64,000 nt of DNA from JACTOJ01 sp032335695 (GTDB lineage Bacteria > Bacillota > Clostridia > Clostridiales > Clostridiaceae): the NCBI RefSeq assembly GCF_032335695.1, contig NZ_JACTOJ010000004.1:62001-126000 (forward strand). The letters run 5' to 3'. The notes beneath the pieces were generated by a model, which searched no databases, was not told where the DNA came from, and was given only the letters and a program-made list of their open reading frames with translations. A program made the translations under genes and the position numbers. This document shows, piece after piece, positions 27,092 through 35,969 of this stretch. Positions within the stretch are counted from its first letter, which is position 1; every line of letters begins with the position of its first letter.

Positions 27092-28012
27092 CTATACTGC
27101 ATCTTCACCTATTATTCTTACTTCAGTTTTCAATTCCACTCCATAGCATTCATGAACAATTTTCTGCACATGTTCTATGAGCCTTAATATATCCATTGCT
27201 GTTGCATTTTTCTTATTAATAATAAAACCTGAATGCTTCTCCGATACCTGAGCGCCCCCTACACAGTAACCTTTTAAGTTACAATCTTCTATGAGTTTCC
27301 CGGTATAATAACCTTCTGGTCTTTTAAAAGTACTTCCTGCAGAAGGATATTCAAGAGGCTGCTTGTTACTGCGCCTGTTTTGAAAATCATCTATCAATTC
27401 TTTTATCTTACTGTATTCCCCATGCTCAAAAGAAAAAACCGCTTCTAGAACAGTACAAGAATTCTTAAGTACATAGCTATTTCTATAGCCAAACTCCATT
27501 TGTTCATTAGAAAGTCTTTTTATATCACCTTGTCTATCAACAATTAAGGCACTTTCTAATACATTTTTAATTTCACTAATGTAAGCTCCGGCGTTCATGG
27601 CAACCGCACCGCCAATGCATCCTGGTATACCGCAAGCAAATTCAAAGCCTGTTAAACTGCTTTTTAACGCCTTATCTGAAACATCACTTAAAAGTGCGCC
27701 GCTGCCGCATATAATCTTGTTGTCCTCAACTTTAATACTATCTAATTTCACAAGTTTAATTACAACTCCGCGAAATCCCCCATCCTTTACTATAAGGTTC
27801 GATCCATTTCCCATTATAAAATATGGTATGTTGTTACTGCTGCAAATCTTAATAACCTGCTGAACCGCCTCATTGTTTTCAGGAGTTAATAGTATATCTG
27901 CTGGTCCCCCCACTTTAAAAGATATATGCCTGCTCATAGGCTCATTCAATAGTATATTTTCTTCTCCCACAATAGCAGTGAAATCAGAAATAAGACCACT
28001 ATACCTATTCAT
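27092..28012 (-). CDS. murB: UDP-N-acetylenolpyruvoylglucosamine reductase
   Basis: The 306-residue FAD enzyme of peptidoglycan precursor synthesis has YFIMGNGSNLIVKDGGFRGV, GCIGGAVAMNAGAY, the YRNSY-type loop with EFGYRNSYV, and the catalytic-region motif EYPSAGSTFKRP. It has the length of type II MurB. The catalytic step is reduction of enolpyruvyl-GlcNAc to UDP-MurNAc. Confidence 0.96.
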   Translation of the reverse strand: MNRYSGLISDFTAIVGEENILLNEPMSRHISFKVGGPADILLTPENNEAVQQVIKICSSNNIPYFIMGNGSNLIVKDGGFRGVVIKLVKLDSIKVEDNKIICGSGALLSDVSDKALKSSLTGFEFACGIPGCIGGAVAMNAGAYISEIKNVLESALIVDRQGDIKRLSNEQMEFGYRNSYVLKNSCTVLEAVFSFEHGEYSKIKELIDDFQNRRSNKQPLEYPSAGSTFKRPEGYYTGKLIEDCNLKGYCVGGAQVSEKHSGFIINKKNATAMDILRLIEHVQKIVHECYGVELKTEVRIIGEDAV

Positions 28013-28069
28013 CTTTTTTCCCCTATCTTAATTGATTTAAACCTAAAATAACAACATTAATAGTATACC

Positions 28070-29950
28070 CTAACTGTTTTTATCCTTCAAGTGCTGATGA
28101 AAAAAGTTAAACACACTTTCTGCAGATTTTTTATCCATGGAAGGCGCTTTTGCTAATTCTTCTAAAGTTGCATTTTTTATCTTATCTATGGAGCCAAAGC
28201 TTGACAACAAAGCCTTTCTTCTCTTCTCACCCACATTAGGTATCTCATCCAGCACAGAATGAAGCACCCTTTTATCTCTTAAAGTTCTATGGTAAGTTAT
28301 AGCAAATCTATGCACCTCATCCTGTATTCTAGTTATAAGCTGCATCACACCAGAGTTTGATTCTATAGGCAATTCTATATTGTTAAATATTAGTCCTCTA
28401 GTATTATGATTGTCATCCTTAACCATACCGCATACAGGAATATCTATTCCAAATTTGTTTAGCACTTCTAAAGCTACATTAACTTGCCCTTTACCACCGT
28501 CCATAAGTATCAAATCAGGAAAAATGCAAAATTTACCCTTGCTGAACTCTAAATTTCTTTCCTGAATCTTTTTTACTTCCTCTAATCCATGTTCGAATCT
28601 TCTTTCTAATATTTCCCTCATGCTATCATAATCATTAGCACCTAAAACTGTCTTTATTTTAAACCTTCTATAATCACTGTTTTTAGGTTTTCCCCCCTCA
28701 AACACTATCATGCTGCCTACGGAATCAAAGCCCTGTATATTTGATATATCATAGGACTCTATTCTGAAAGGAGCCTCTTCCAAGTCCAAAATCTCACCGA
28801 GCCCTGCAATAGCTTCACTATTTATCTGCTTATCCCTTATGAGCTTTATTTTAAACTGTTCCAGCATAGCAGTGGCATTCTTTTTAACCATCTCTAAAAG
28901 CTGCCTTTTTTCTCCTCTTACAGGAACCTTAACAGAAACCTTGCTTCCCTTTTTCGTGCTGAGCCATTCCTCTAAAAGCTCTCCATCTTCCACAGAAGGT
29001 ACAAATATGTGCGCTGGAATGAAAGGTGTTCCACCATAAAATTGCTTTATGACCTGAGCTATAATACTGCTCTCTTCTTCATCTCCTGTATTCTCAAGGA
29101 TGTAATGCTCTCTTCCAACTATTTTTCCTTGCCTTAAGAAGAATACTTGAGCGCAGGTATCTTTTCCATCACCATATATATCTATATAATCTTCATCTTC
29201 AAAGTTTCCTATGATTATCTTCTGTCTTTCCTGGACTTTTATCAGCACATTGATTTTATCTCTCAAAGCCGCAGCTCTTTCAAACTCCAAATTTTCAGAA
29301 GCCTCGTTCATTTGCTGCTTAAGCCTTCTTACGAAATCAGTGTCTTTTCCTGAAAGAAGGTCTATTACATCTTGAACAATTTCACTGTATTCTTCTCTAT
29401 TTATATATCCAGCGCAGGGTGCCTTGCAAAGCCCTATATGATAGTTGAGACAAGGTCTTGTTTTTTCTCCTGCTTCCGTTATATTCCTTTTGCAGGTTCT
29501 TAAGGGGAAAATCTTTTTTACTATATCTAAAGTCTCGTACACCACTGAAGCATCCGGATAGGGTCCAAAATACTTGTTCCCGTCCTTAACATAATTTCTT
29601 ACAACGAAAGCTCTTGGGAACTCTTCATTAGTAGTAATTTTAATAAAAGGATAATGTTTATCATCCTTTAAAAGAATATTATATCTAGGCCTGTATTTCT
29701 TTATGAGGTTACATTCTAATATAAGAGCTTCTCTTTCAGAATCTGTAACTATATATTCAAATTCAGCTATATTCTTAACCATGGCCTTAACCTTGGAAGT
29801 ATGATTAGAAGAATTCTGAAAATATTGTCTTACTCGATTTTTAAGTATTTTTGCCTTTCCTACATAAATAACTTCACCTAGTGAATTTTTCATTATATAT
29901 ACGCCCGGCTTATCAGGCAGCATTTTAAGCTGATACTCAAAGTCAAACAT
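28070..29950 (-). CDS. uvrC: Excinuclease ABC subunit C
   Basis: The 626-residue nuclease has the GIY-YIG domain (PGVYIMKNSLGEVIYVGKAK), a UvrB/UvrC motif around EAAENLEFERAAALRDKI, the RNase H-like half with SYDISNIQGFDSVGSM and LILMDGGKGQ, and a C-terminal HhH pair (IPNVGEKRRKALLSSFGS). I chose ATG 29950, 11 nt after AGAGG; a GTG three codons earlier is also possible. It acts with UvrA and UvrB encoded nearby. Confidence 0.96.
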   Translation of the reverse strand: MFDFEYQLKMLPDKPGVYIMKNSLGEVIYVGKAKILKNRVRQYFQNSSNHTSKVKAMVKNIAEFEYIVTDSEREALILECNLIKKYRPRYNILLKDDKHYPFIKITTNEEFPRAFVVRNYVKDGNKYFGPYPDASVVYETLDIVKKIFPLRTCKRNITEAGEKTRPCLNYHIGLCKAPCAGYINREEYSEIVQDVIDLLSGKDTDFVRRLKQQMNEASENLEFERAAALRDKINVLIKVQERQKIIIGNFEDEDYIDIYGDGKDTCAQVFFLRQGKIVGREHYILENTGDEEESSIIAQVIKQFYGGTPFIPAHIFVPSVEDGELLEEWLSTKKGSKVSVKVPVRGEKRQLLEMVKKNATAMLEQFKIKLIRDKQINSEAIAGLGEILDLEEAPFRIESYDISNIQGFDSVGSMIVFEGGKPKNSDYRRFKIKTVLGANDYDSMREILERRFEHGLEEVKKIQERNLEFSKGKFCIFPDLILMDGGKGQVNVALEVLNKFGIDIPVCGMVKDDNHNTRGLIFNNIELPIESNSGVMQLITRIQDEVHRFAITYHRTLRDKRVLHSVLDEIPNVGEKRRKALLSSFGSIDKIKNATLEELAKAPSMDKKSAESVFNFFHQHLKDKNS

Positions 29951-29988
29951 AAGTCTCACATCCTCTAGTCAATATAGCGAAACAAAAT

Positions 29989-31410
29989 TTATTTTCCAAG
30001 TGCTGTTTTTATTACTCCTGAAGTTATTTGGGCAGCAGCTATACCACCCTGTCCTCCATCCTCTACAATTACTGCTACTGCAACTGTAGGATTACTATAA
30101 GGTGCAAAGCCTATAAACCAAGCGTGTGGCGTAGAATTTCCGTCATCACTGTGGTCCGCTGTTCCTGTCTTTCCAGCTACTTCAACACCTGCTACACTGG
30201 CAGCTCTTCCTGTTCCAGAGGTTACAACTCCTCTCATATAGGAACCTATCTCGGCAGCTATATCCTTGGTGGTGACAGTATTTAAAATTTCCGCCTGCAC
30301 TGTACTGATGGTTTTTCCATCATAAGTCATCACTTTTTTTACCAGGTTTGGCTTCATCATTACTCCCCCATTTGCAACAGTGGAAGCTACTAATGCCATC
30401 TGCATAGGAGTAGCTAATATGCTGCTTTGTCCTATACCACTTTGAGCTATATTTCCAGGCTCCGTACTCGGTATAGTAGGAAATCTGCTGTTATCCACTA
30501 TAATGCCATTACCTTTAATACTTTTATTAAAGCCATAGGATTCTGCCGTAGCCTTAAGCTTACTGTTTCCAAGCCTTCCTGCTATAGTTCCAAATACAAA
30601 ATTACTTGAAACTTGAAGTGCCTGTTTTAAATTAATATCTCCATTAACTTCTCCTCCAAAATTGCTAAGAGAGTATTTTGAGTTAAAATACAGTTTTCCT
30701 GTATCATGAAATATTTCATTATCTATCCCTGGCAAATTCTGAAGAGCAGAAGTTGTAGTAACTACCTTAAAAGAAGATCCAGGGGGATATAAGCCAGAAA
30801 CTGCCCTATTCAGCAAAGGCCTGTTTTTATCACTATTTATGCTGCTCCATATAGTATCTAAATTGTTAGGATCAAAGGAAGGCTTAGATACCATAGCCAA
30901 TATTTCTCCTGTTTTAGGATTTAATGCAACAACTGCACCTTTTCTGTCTCCTAATAAATCATAAGCAGCCTTTTGAACATTAGAATCCAAAGTAGTTTCT
31001 ATGCTATGACCTACTTTTTCCTTATCAACGCCTTTATTCTTCCAAAGATCCCAGAAAGAAAGTTCGTTATCGGCCATAAGATCATCATCATAGGTGCTTT
31101 CAAGACCAGTGATTCCATATTTCTGGTTTACATATCCAAGAGCATGAGCAAATAGTGCACCTCCTGTATATTCCCTCTTCTGTGTTAATGTATTTATCTT
31201 CTCGCTTTTAGTGAGTGCGGTCATATTCCTATCATATATTGTTCCTCTGAGCACCTCATTTCTCTTTGCCCAAAGTCTTTTATTATTCGTGTTTTTAGCT
31301 ACTGATGGTCCTTTAACTACTATGAAATAAGAGAAATAAGATATTAAAAGACAAAACAGTAAAAAGAATATTATAAGCACCTTTTTTATATTTTTAGATA
31401 TATCGTCCAT
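29989..31410 (-). CDS. Class B penicillin-binding protein (PbpA/FtsI type)
   Basis: The 473-residue transpeptidase has one N-terminal membrane anchor (about 10-32) and the three active-site motifs: PPGSSFKV (SxxK), VSSNF (SxN) and GKTGTAD (KTG). It makes peptide cross-links in peptidoglycan. It lies 15 nt after an FtsW/RodA gene, which supplies the matching glycosyltransferase. It resembles actinobacterial/clostridial PbpA next to RodA and FHA genes. Confidence 0.92.
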   Translation of the reverse strand: MDDISKNIKKVLIIFFLLFCLLISYFSYFIVVKGPSVAKNTNNKRLWAKRNEVLRGTIYDRNMTALTKSEKINTLTQKREYTGGALFAHALGYVNQKYGITGLESTYDDDLMADNELSFWDLWKNKGVDKEKVGHSIETTLDSNVQKAAYDLLGDRKGAVVALNPKTGEILAMVSKPSFDPNNLDTIWSSINSDKNRPLLNRAVSGLYPPGSSFKVVTTTSALQNLPGIDNEIFHDTGKLYFNSKYSLSNFGGEVNGDINLKQALQVSSNFVFGTIAGRLGNSKLKATAESYGFNKSIKGNGIIVDNSRFPTIPSTEPGNIAQSGIGQSSILATPMQMALVASTVANGGVMMKPNLVKKVMTYDGKTISTVQAEILNTVTTKDIAAEIGSYMRGVVTSGTGRAASVAGVEVAGKTGTADHSDDGNSTPHAWFIGFAPYSNPTVAVAVIVEDGGQGGIAAAQITSGVIKTALGK

Positions 31411-31425
31411 ATTCTAGCCTCCTCT

Positions 31426-32625
31426 CTAAGCATCTTCTGAAATTTTCTGTAATATGCCAAGTGCAAAGAAAATTGTCAGCATAGATGTTCCTCCATAGCT
31501 TAAAAGTGGCAATGTTATACCTGTAAGAGGTATTGCACCTACAACTCCTCCTATTATGACTAATACTTGGCTTGCAATCATTACACTGTATCCGGCTGCT
31601 ACTAACTGAGTAAATCTATCTTCTATATAAAAGGAAACTCTAAGACATCTATAGAATAGCAAAAAATATATGAGTATTATGCCGAATCCTATGAATGTCC
31701 CAAATTCCTCACAGATAGCTGCAAATATAAAGTCACTATCTGCCACAGGTATGTATCCTGGATACCCCATGCCCAAGCCGCTGCCTAAAAATCCTCCAGA
31801 AGCTATAGCAATAAGTGATTGTACAAGCTGATACCCTTTATCTGTAGGATCAGCCCATGGATTTCTCCAAATATCAACTCTTAATCTTACATGAGCAAAT
31901 AATCTATAACTTATATATGCTCCTATGGCAAATAATATAAAACCTACAAGTACGTATTTGCCTTTAGAGGTTGATATGTAAAGCATAGTTACAGAAATAC
32001 AAAAGAATATCAATGCCGATCCCAAGTCTTTTTGAAGTACCATAAATCCCAAGGTAGCCATAACTACTAAAGCTGGCTGAATTAAATCCAAAAAAGTTTT
32101 ATACTTGCTGAGAGCACTAGCTAAGTAAAGCACAAGAAATATTTTTCCTATTTCAGAAGGCTGAAACCCAAAGCCTCCTACATATACCCAGTTTTTAGAT
32201 CCGTATTTAGTAGTACCTATGAACTCAGCCATTGCCATGAATATTAAAGTTCCTACCAAATAAATCATCTGATACTTAGAGTAATTCCTAATATCGGGAA
32301 GTATTACTACAATAAGTATAAACATGGACATTCCCAGCACAAACCATACTATCTGCTTTATGGCTTCTCCAGAGCTTATTCTATATATCATGGCTATACC
32401 TATAACTGACAGTATAGCTGTGAACTGTAATATGTACTTATCACCATCAGGAAAAAACTTTCTTATTACTATATACGCATAAGTTACTAATAAGCATACT
32501 ATTCCTGCAATTATCAGTGCACCTTTATCAAAAGGCTGTTTAAGAATAAAAAGGTTGCCAAATATAGCAAATGTCAGCAGGTATGTCATAAATAGCAGCC
32601 CAATTTCACCTCTTCTACTTTTCAT
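31426..32625 (-). CDS. FtsW/RodA/SpoVE-family peptidoglycan glycosyltransferase
   Basis: The 399-residue SEDS protein has about ten membrane segments and the family motifs NWVYVGGFGFQPSEIGKI, QKDLGSALIFF and GYQLVQSLIAIASGG near the end, finishing with ITLPLLSYGGTSML. ATG 32625 follows GGGGTGATT; a TTG at 32649 is a poorer start. It pairs with the class B PBP downstream and the FHA protein upstream. Confidence 0.92.
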   Translation of the reverse strand: MKSRRGEIGLLFMTYLLTFAIFGNLFILKQPFDKGALIIAGIVCLLVTYAYIVIRKFFPDGDKYILQFTAILSVIGIAMIYRISSGEAIKQIVWFVLGMSMFILIVVILPDIRNYSKYQMIYLVGTLIFMAMAEFIGTTKYGSKNWVYVGGFGFQPSEIGKIFLVLYLASALSKYKTFLDLIQPALVVMATLGFMVLQKDLGSALIFFCISVTMLYISTSKGKYVLVGFILFAIGAYISYRLFAHVRLRVDIWRNPWADPTDKGYQLVQSLIAIASGGFLGSGLGMGYPGYIPVADSDFIFAAICEEFGTFIGFGIILIYFLLFYRCLRVSFYIEDRFTQLVAAGYSVMIASQVLVIIGGVVGAIPLTGITLPLLSYGGTSMLTIFFALGILQKISEDA

Positions 32626-32641
32626 CCAATCACCCCGAATC

Positions 32642-33079
32642 CTATCCAATCACTCTAAAGACAGTATTCCCTATCTTTATTTCGTCTCCTACTTCTACAG
32701 TAACTTTATCTGTTATGTTACCACCATTAAGTTTGGTGCCATTAGTGCTTCCAAGATCCTCTAGTATAAAATCATTATTTTTAACATAGATTCTGGCGTG
32801 ATGTCCCGAAGCATAAGGATCATTTATTATCACGTTATTCTCTTCTTTTCTTCCTATAGTTAATCCAGCACCTACCGGAACTATACTTCCTCTTTTCAAA
32901 TTGGAGTTTTCACTTACGTATTCCACTTCAAGTCCTAGAGATTTTCTTAATATTTTCTTTTTATCACTATTGTTTACATCCTTGTACATTATCCTTAAGG
33001 ACATGAAAATTATTATGAATATTATGGATATAAATACCGCTATAAAAATAGGTCTAAGCAATTTAGCATAATCCACCAT
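32642..33079 (-). CDS. Membrane-anchored FHA-domain protein
   Basis: The 145-residue protein has one N-terminal membrane helix (about 9-30) and an FHA domain with GLTIGRKEENNVIINDPYAS, GHHARIYV and DLGSTNGTKLNG. FHA domains bind phosphothreonine, so this cell-wall operon is probably tuned by a Ser/Thr kinase such as PrkC. The GAGGTGGTG ribosome site is good. Confidence 0.9.
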   Translation of the reverse strand: MVDYAKLLRPIFIAVFISIIFIIIFMSLRIMYKDVNNSDKKKILRKSLGLEVEYVSENSNLKRGSIVPVGAGLTIGRKEENNVIINDPYASGHHARIYVKNNDFILEDLGSTNGTKLNGGNITDKVTVEVGDEIKIGNTVFRVIG

Positions 33080-33104
33080 AACTACACCACCTCAATTAAT
33101 TTAA

Positions 33105-33130
33105 AGACTAGCATATTTTTATGCTAGTCT
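33105..33130 (-). terminator. Terminator of uvrB-uvrA
   Basis: AGACTAGCATA (33105-33115) and TATGCTAGTCT (33120-33130) form an 11-bp stem with a 4-nt loop directly after the uvrA stop on the minus strand. The T-run is short. Confidence 0.7.
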
Positions 33131-33138
33131 AAAATTTA

Positions 33139-35961
33139 TTATAACATTTTTTTGAGATATTGTCCTGTATAGGAGATTTTATTCTTGCATATTTCTTCAG
33201 GAGTTCCGCTGCAAATTACGGTTCCTCCTTTATCTCCGCCTTCTGGTCCTAAATCTATTATATGATCTGCGCATTTTATAACATCTAAATTATGCTCAAT
33301 TACCACTACTGTATTTCCTACATCTACTAGCCTTTGAAGTATCTTTACCAATCTATTTACATCATCAATATGAAGACCTGTAGTAGGCTCATCCAAAATA
33401 TACAAGGTCTTTCCTGTACCTCTCTTAGAAAGCTCGTAAGCTAGCTTTATTCTTTGAGCTTCTCCACCGGAAAGCTGAGTGGAAGGCTGACCTAATCTTA
33501 TATATCCCAGACCTACATCATAAAGGGTCTGGATTTTATTTTTTATTCTAGGCATATTCTCAAAGAAATCCAGTGCTTCCTCCACTGTCATATTGAGCAC
33601 TTCATCAATATTCTTGCCTTTATATTTTACCTCAAGAGTCTCTCTGTTATACCTCTTACCCTTGCAGACTTCACAAGGAACATAAACATCAGATAAGAAT
33701 TGCATCTCTATTTTAATTATTCCATCACCAGAACAAGCTTCACATCTTCCGCCTTTTACATTAAAACTGAATCTTCCCGGCTTATAGCCTCTCATTTTTG
33801 ATTCTGAGGTGCTAGAAAATACATCTCTTATTATATCGAACACACCAGTATAGGTTGCTGGATTGGACCTAGGTGTTCTGCCTATAGGGCTTTGATCTAT
33901 ATCTATTATTTTATCAATATTTTCATATCCTGTTATTTCCTTATGTGCTCCTGGAAATACCTTTGATTTATTTATAATTTTATTTAGTCCTTTATATAGT
34001 ATTTCATTTACAAGAGTACTTTTCCCTGATCCTGACACTCCAGTTACAGCAGTTAATACTCCTAAAGGAATTTGTACATTTATATTCTTTAAGTTATTTT
34101 CTTTTGCTCCCTTTATCTTTATAAAGTTTCCATTGCCTTTTCTTCTTTCTACAGGCACTTCTACCTTTTTTTCTCCTGTAAGATATTGACCTGTTATGGA
34201 CTCACTGCATTTTTTAACTTCCTCAAGAGATCCGGCAACTATTACCTCTCCGCCGTGTTCTCCTGCTCCAGGTCCTATATCTACAATAAAATCTGCTTCT
34301 TTTATTGTATCTTCATCATGCTCTACCACTACTAGAGTATTTCCTATATCTCTCAAGTGCTTAAGAGTTGCAATAAGCTTATCATTATCTCTCTGATGCA
34401 AGCCTATGCTTGGTTCATCAAGTATATATAATACCCCCATAAGGCTGGAACCAATCTGAGTAGCAAGTCGTATTCTTTGAGCTTCTCCTCCTGAAAGTGT
34501 TCCTGCATTTCTTGCCAGATTTAAATAATCAAGTCCTACATCTATTAAAAACTGCAGTCTGCTTTTAATCTCTTTTACTATCTGAGCACTTATCATCTTA
34601 TTCTTTTCAGAAAGCTCTAACCCATTTACAAATTCAAGCTCATCTCTTATTGGAAGCTTGCAGAATTGACTTATATTCTTATCTGCTATTTTTACAGAAA
34701 GAGCCTCTGGCTTTAATCTGTCCCCTTTACATTTAGGACATGGATTATCACTCATAAATTGTTCTATTTCGTTCTTTATGTAGTCTGAGTTGGTTTCCAT
34801 ATACCTTCTTCTCATGCTGTTTATTATGCCTTCATAATTATGATTGAATTCCCCCTGAGAAAATTCCTTATCATATTTAACTACAAGCTTTTCACCTTTT
34901 GTACCATAAAGAAGTATATCCACAATTTTATCTGAAAGCTTTTCAACAGGTGTATCTAAAGAAAATTTATATTTCTTGGTTAAAGCCGTGAGCACAGCAA
35001 AAGTCCAGGAATCTTCCTTCAATCTTCCTTCTCCCCAAGCTGCAATAGCTCCTTCCATGATACTCTTGCTCTTATCAGGAATAATTAAATCTGGGTCTAT
35101 CTCCATTAAAGTTCCAAGCCCATCGCATTTATCACATTTTCCAAAAGGTGAGTTAAAGGAAAATAATCTTGGTTCTAGGTCATCAATGCTTATACCGCAG
35201 TCTGGGCAGGCAAATTTTTCACTGAATAAAATGTCTTCTCCATCTATAATGTTTATTATTACAAGCCCATCAGCTATTTTTAATGCTGTTTCTATAGAAT
35301 CTGCTAAACGACTTCTTATATCTGGTTTTGCCACCAATCTATCTATGACTGCTTCTACAGTGTGTTTAATATTTTTTTCAAGCTTAACATCATCTTCTGT
35401 AAGGTCATACATAATTCCATCTATTCTTGCTCTTACAAAGCCGTTTTTCTTTATATTTTCAAGAACTTTTTCATGTTCGCCTTTTCTTCCTCTGATTATA
35501 GGTGCTATAACCTGTATTTTGGTTCTCTCTTCCAAAGAAAGCACCTTATCTACCATAACATCCACAGTTTGCTGGCTTATTACTTTACCGCATTTAGGAC
35601 AATGAGGCACTCCTATTCTAGCATACAAAAGTCTTAAATAATCATATATTTCCGTAACTGTACCTACAGTAGAACGTGGATTTCTGCTGGTAGTCTTCTG
35701 ATCTATTGATATAGCTGGAGACAATCCCTCTATGTAATCTACATCGGGTTTATCCATTTGTCCTAAAAACTGTCTTGCATAGGATGATAATGATTCTACA
35801 TACCTTCTCTGTCCTTCTGCATACAATGTGTCAAATGCCAGGGATGACTTTCCCGAACCTGATAGACCAGTAAATACTACTAGCTTATCTCTCGGAATTT
35901 CCAAGCTTACATTCTTCAAGTTGTTTACCCTTGCACCTTTTATCTTTATAGTATTTCCCAT
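33139..35961 (-). CDS. uvrA: Excinuclease ABC subunit A
   Basis: The 940-residue damage sensor has both NBDs (GLSGSGKSSLAFD and GVSGSGKSTLV), two zinc modules (CPKC/CPDC-type sets and CEACSGDG with CEVCKGKRY), two LSGGEAQRI signatures, and DEP Walker B motifs. Length and residues are canonical, unlike the UvrA-like protein at 2005-3723. ATG 35961 follows GAGGTGTG; it starts 8 nt after the uvrB stop. Confidence 0.98.
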   Translation of the reverse strand: MGNTIKIKGARVNNLKNVSLEIPRDKLVVFTGLSGSGKSSLAFDTLYAEGQRRYVESLSSYARQFLGQMDKPDVDYIEGLSPAISIDQKTTSRNPRSTVGTVTEIYDYLRLLYARIGVPHCPKCGKVISQQTVDVMVDKVLSLEERTKIQVIAPIIRGRKGEHEKVLENIKKNGFVRARIDGIMYDLTEDDVKLEKNIKHTVEAVIDRLVAKPDIRSRLADSIETALKIADGLVIINIIDGEDILFSEKFACPDCGISIDDLEPRLFSFNSPFGKCDKCDGLGTLMEIDPDLIIPDKSKSIMEGAIAAWGEGRLKEDSWTFAVLTALTKKYKFSLDTPVEKLSDKIVDILLYGTKGEKLVVKYDKEFSQGEFNHNYEGIINSMRRRYMETNSDYIKNEIEQFMSDNPCPKCKGDRLKPEALSVKIADKNISQFCKLPIRDELEFVNGLELSEKNKMISAQIVKEIKSRLQFLIDVGLDYLNLARNAGTLSGGEAQRIRLATQIGSSLMGVLYILDEPSIGLHQRDNDKLIATLKHLRDIGNTLVVVEHDEDTIKEADFIVDIGPGAGEHGGEVIVAGSLEEVKKCSESITGQYLTGEKKVEVPVERRKGNGNFIKIKGAKENNLKNINVQIPLGVLTAVTGVSGSGKSTLVNEILYKGLNKIINKSKVFPGAHKEITGYENIDKIIDIDQSPIGRTPRSNPATYTGVFDIIRDVFSSTSESKMRGYKPGRFSFNVKGGRCEACSGDGIIKIEMQFLSDVYVPCEVCKGKRYNRETLEVKYKGKNIDEVLNMTVEEALDFFENMPRIKNKIQTLYDVGLGYIRLGQPSTQLSGGEAQRIKLAYELSKRGTGKTLYILDEPTTGLHIDDVNRLVKILQRLVDVGNTVVVIEHNLDVIKCADHIIDLGPEGGDKGGTVICSGTPEEICKNKISYTGQYLKKML

Positions 35962-35969
35962 CTCACACC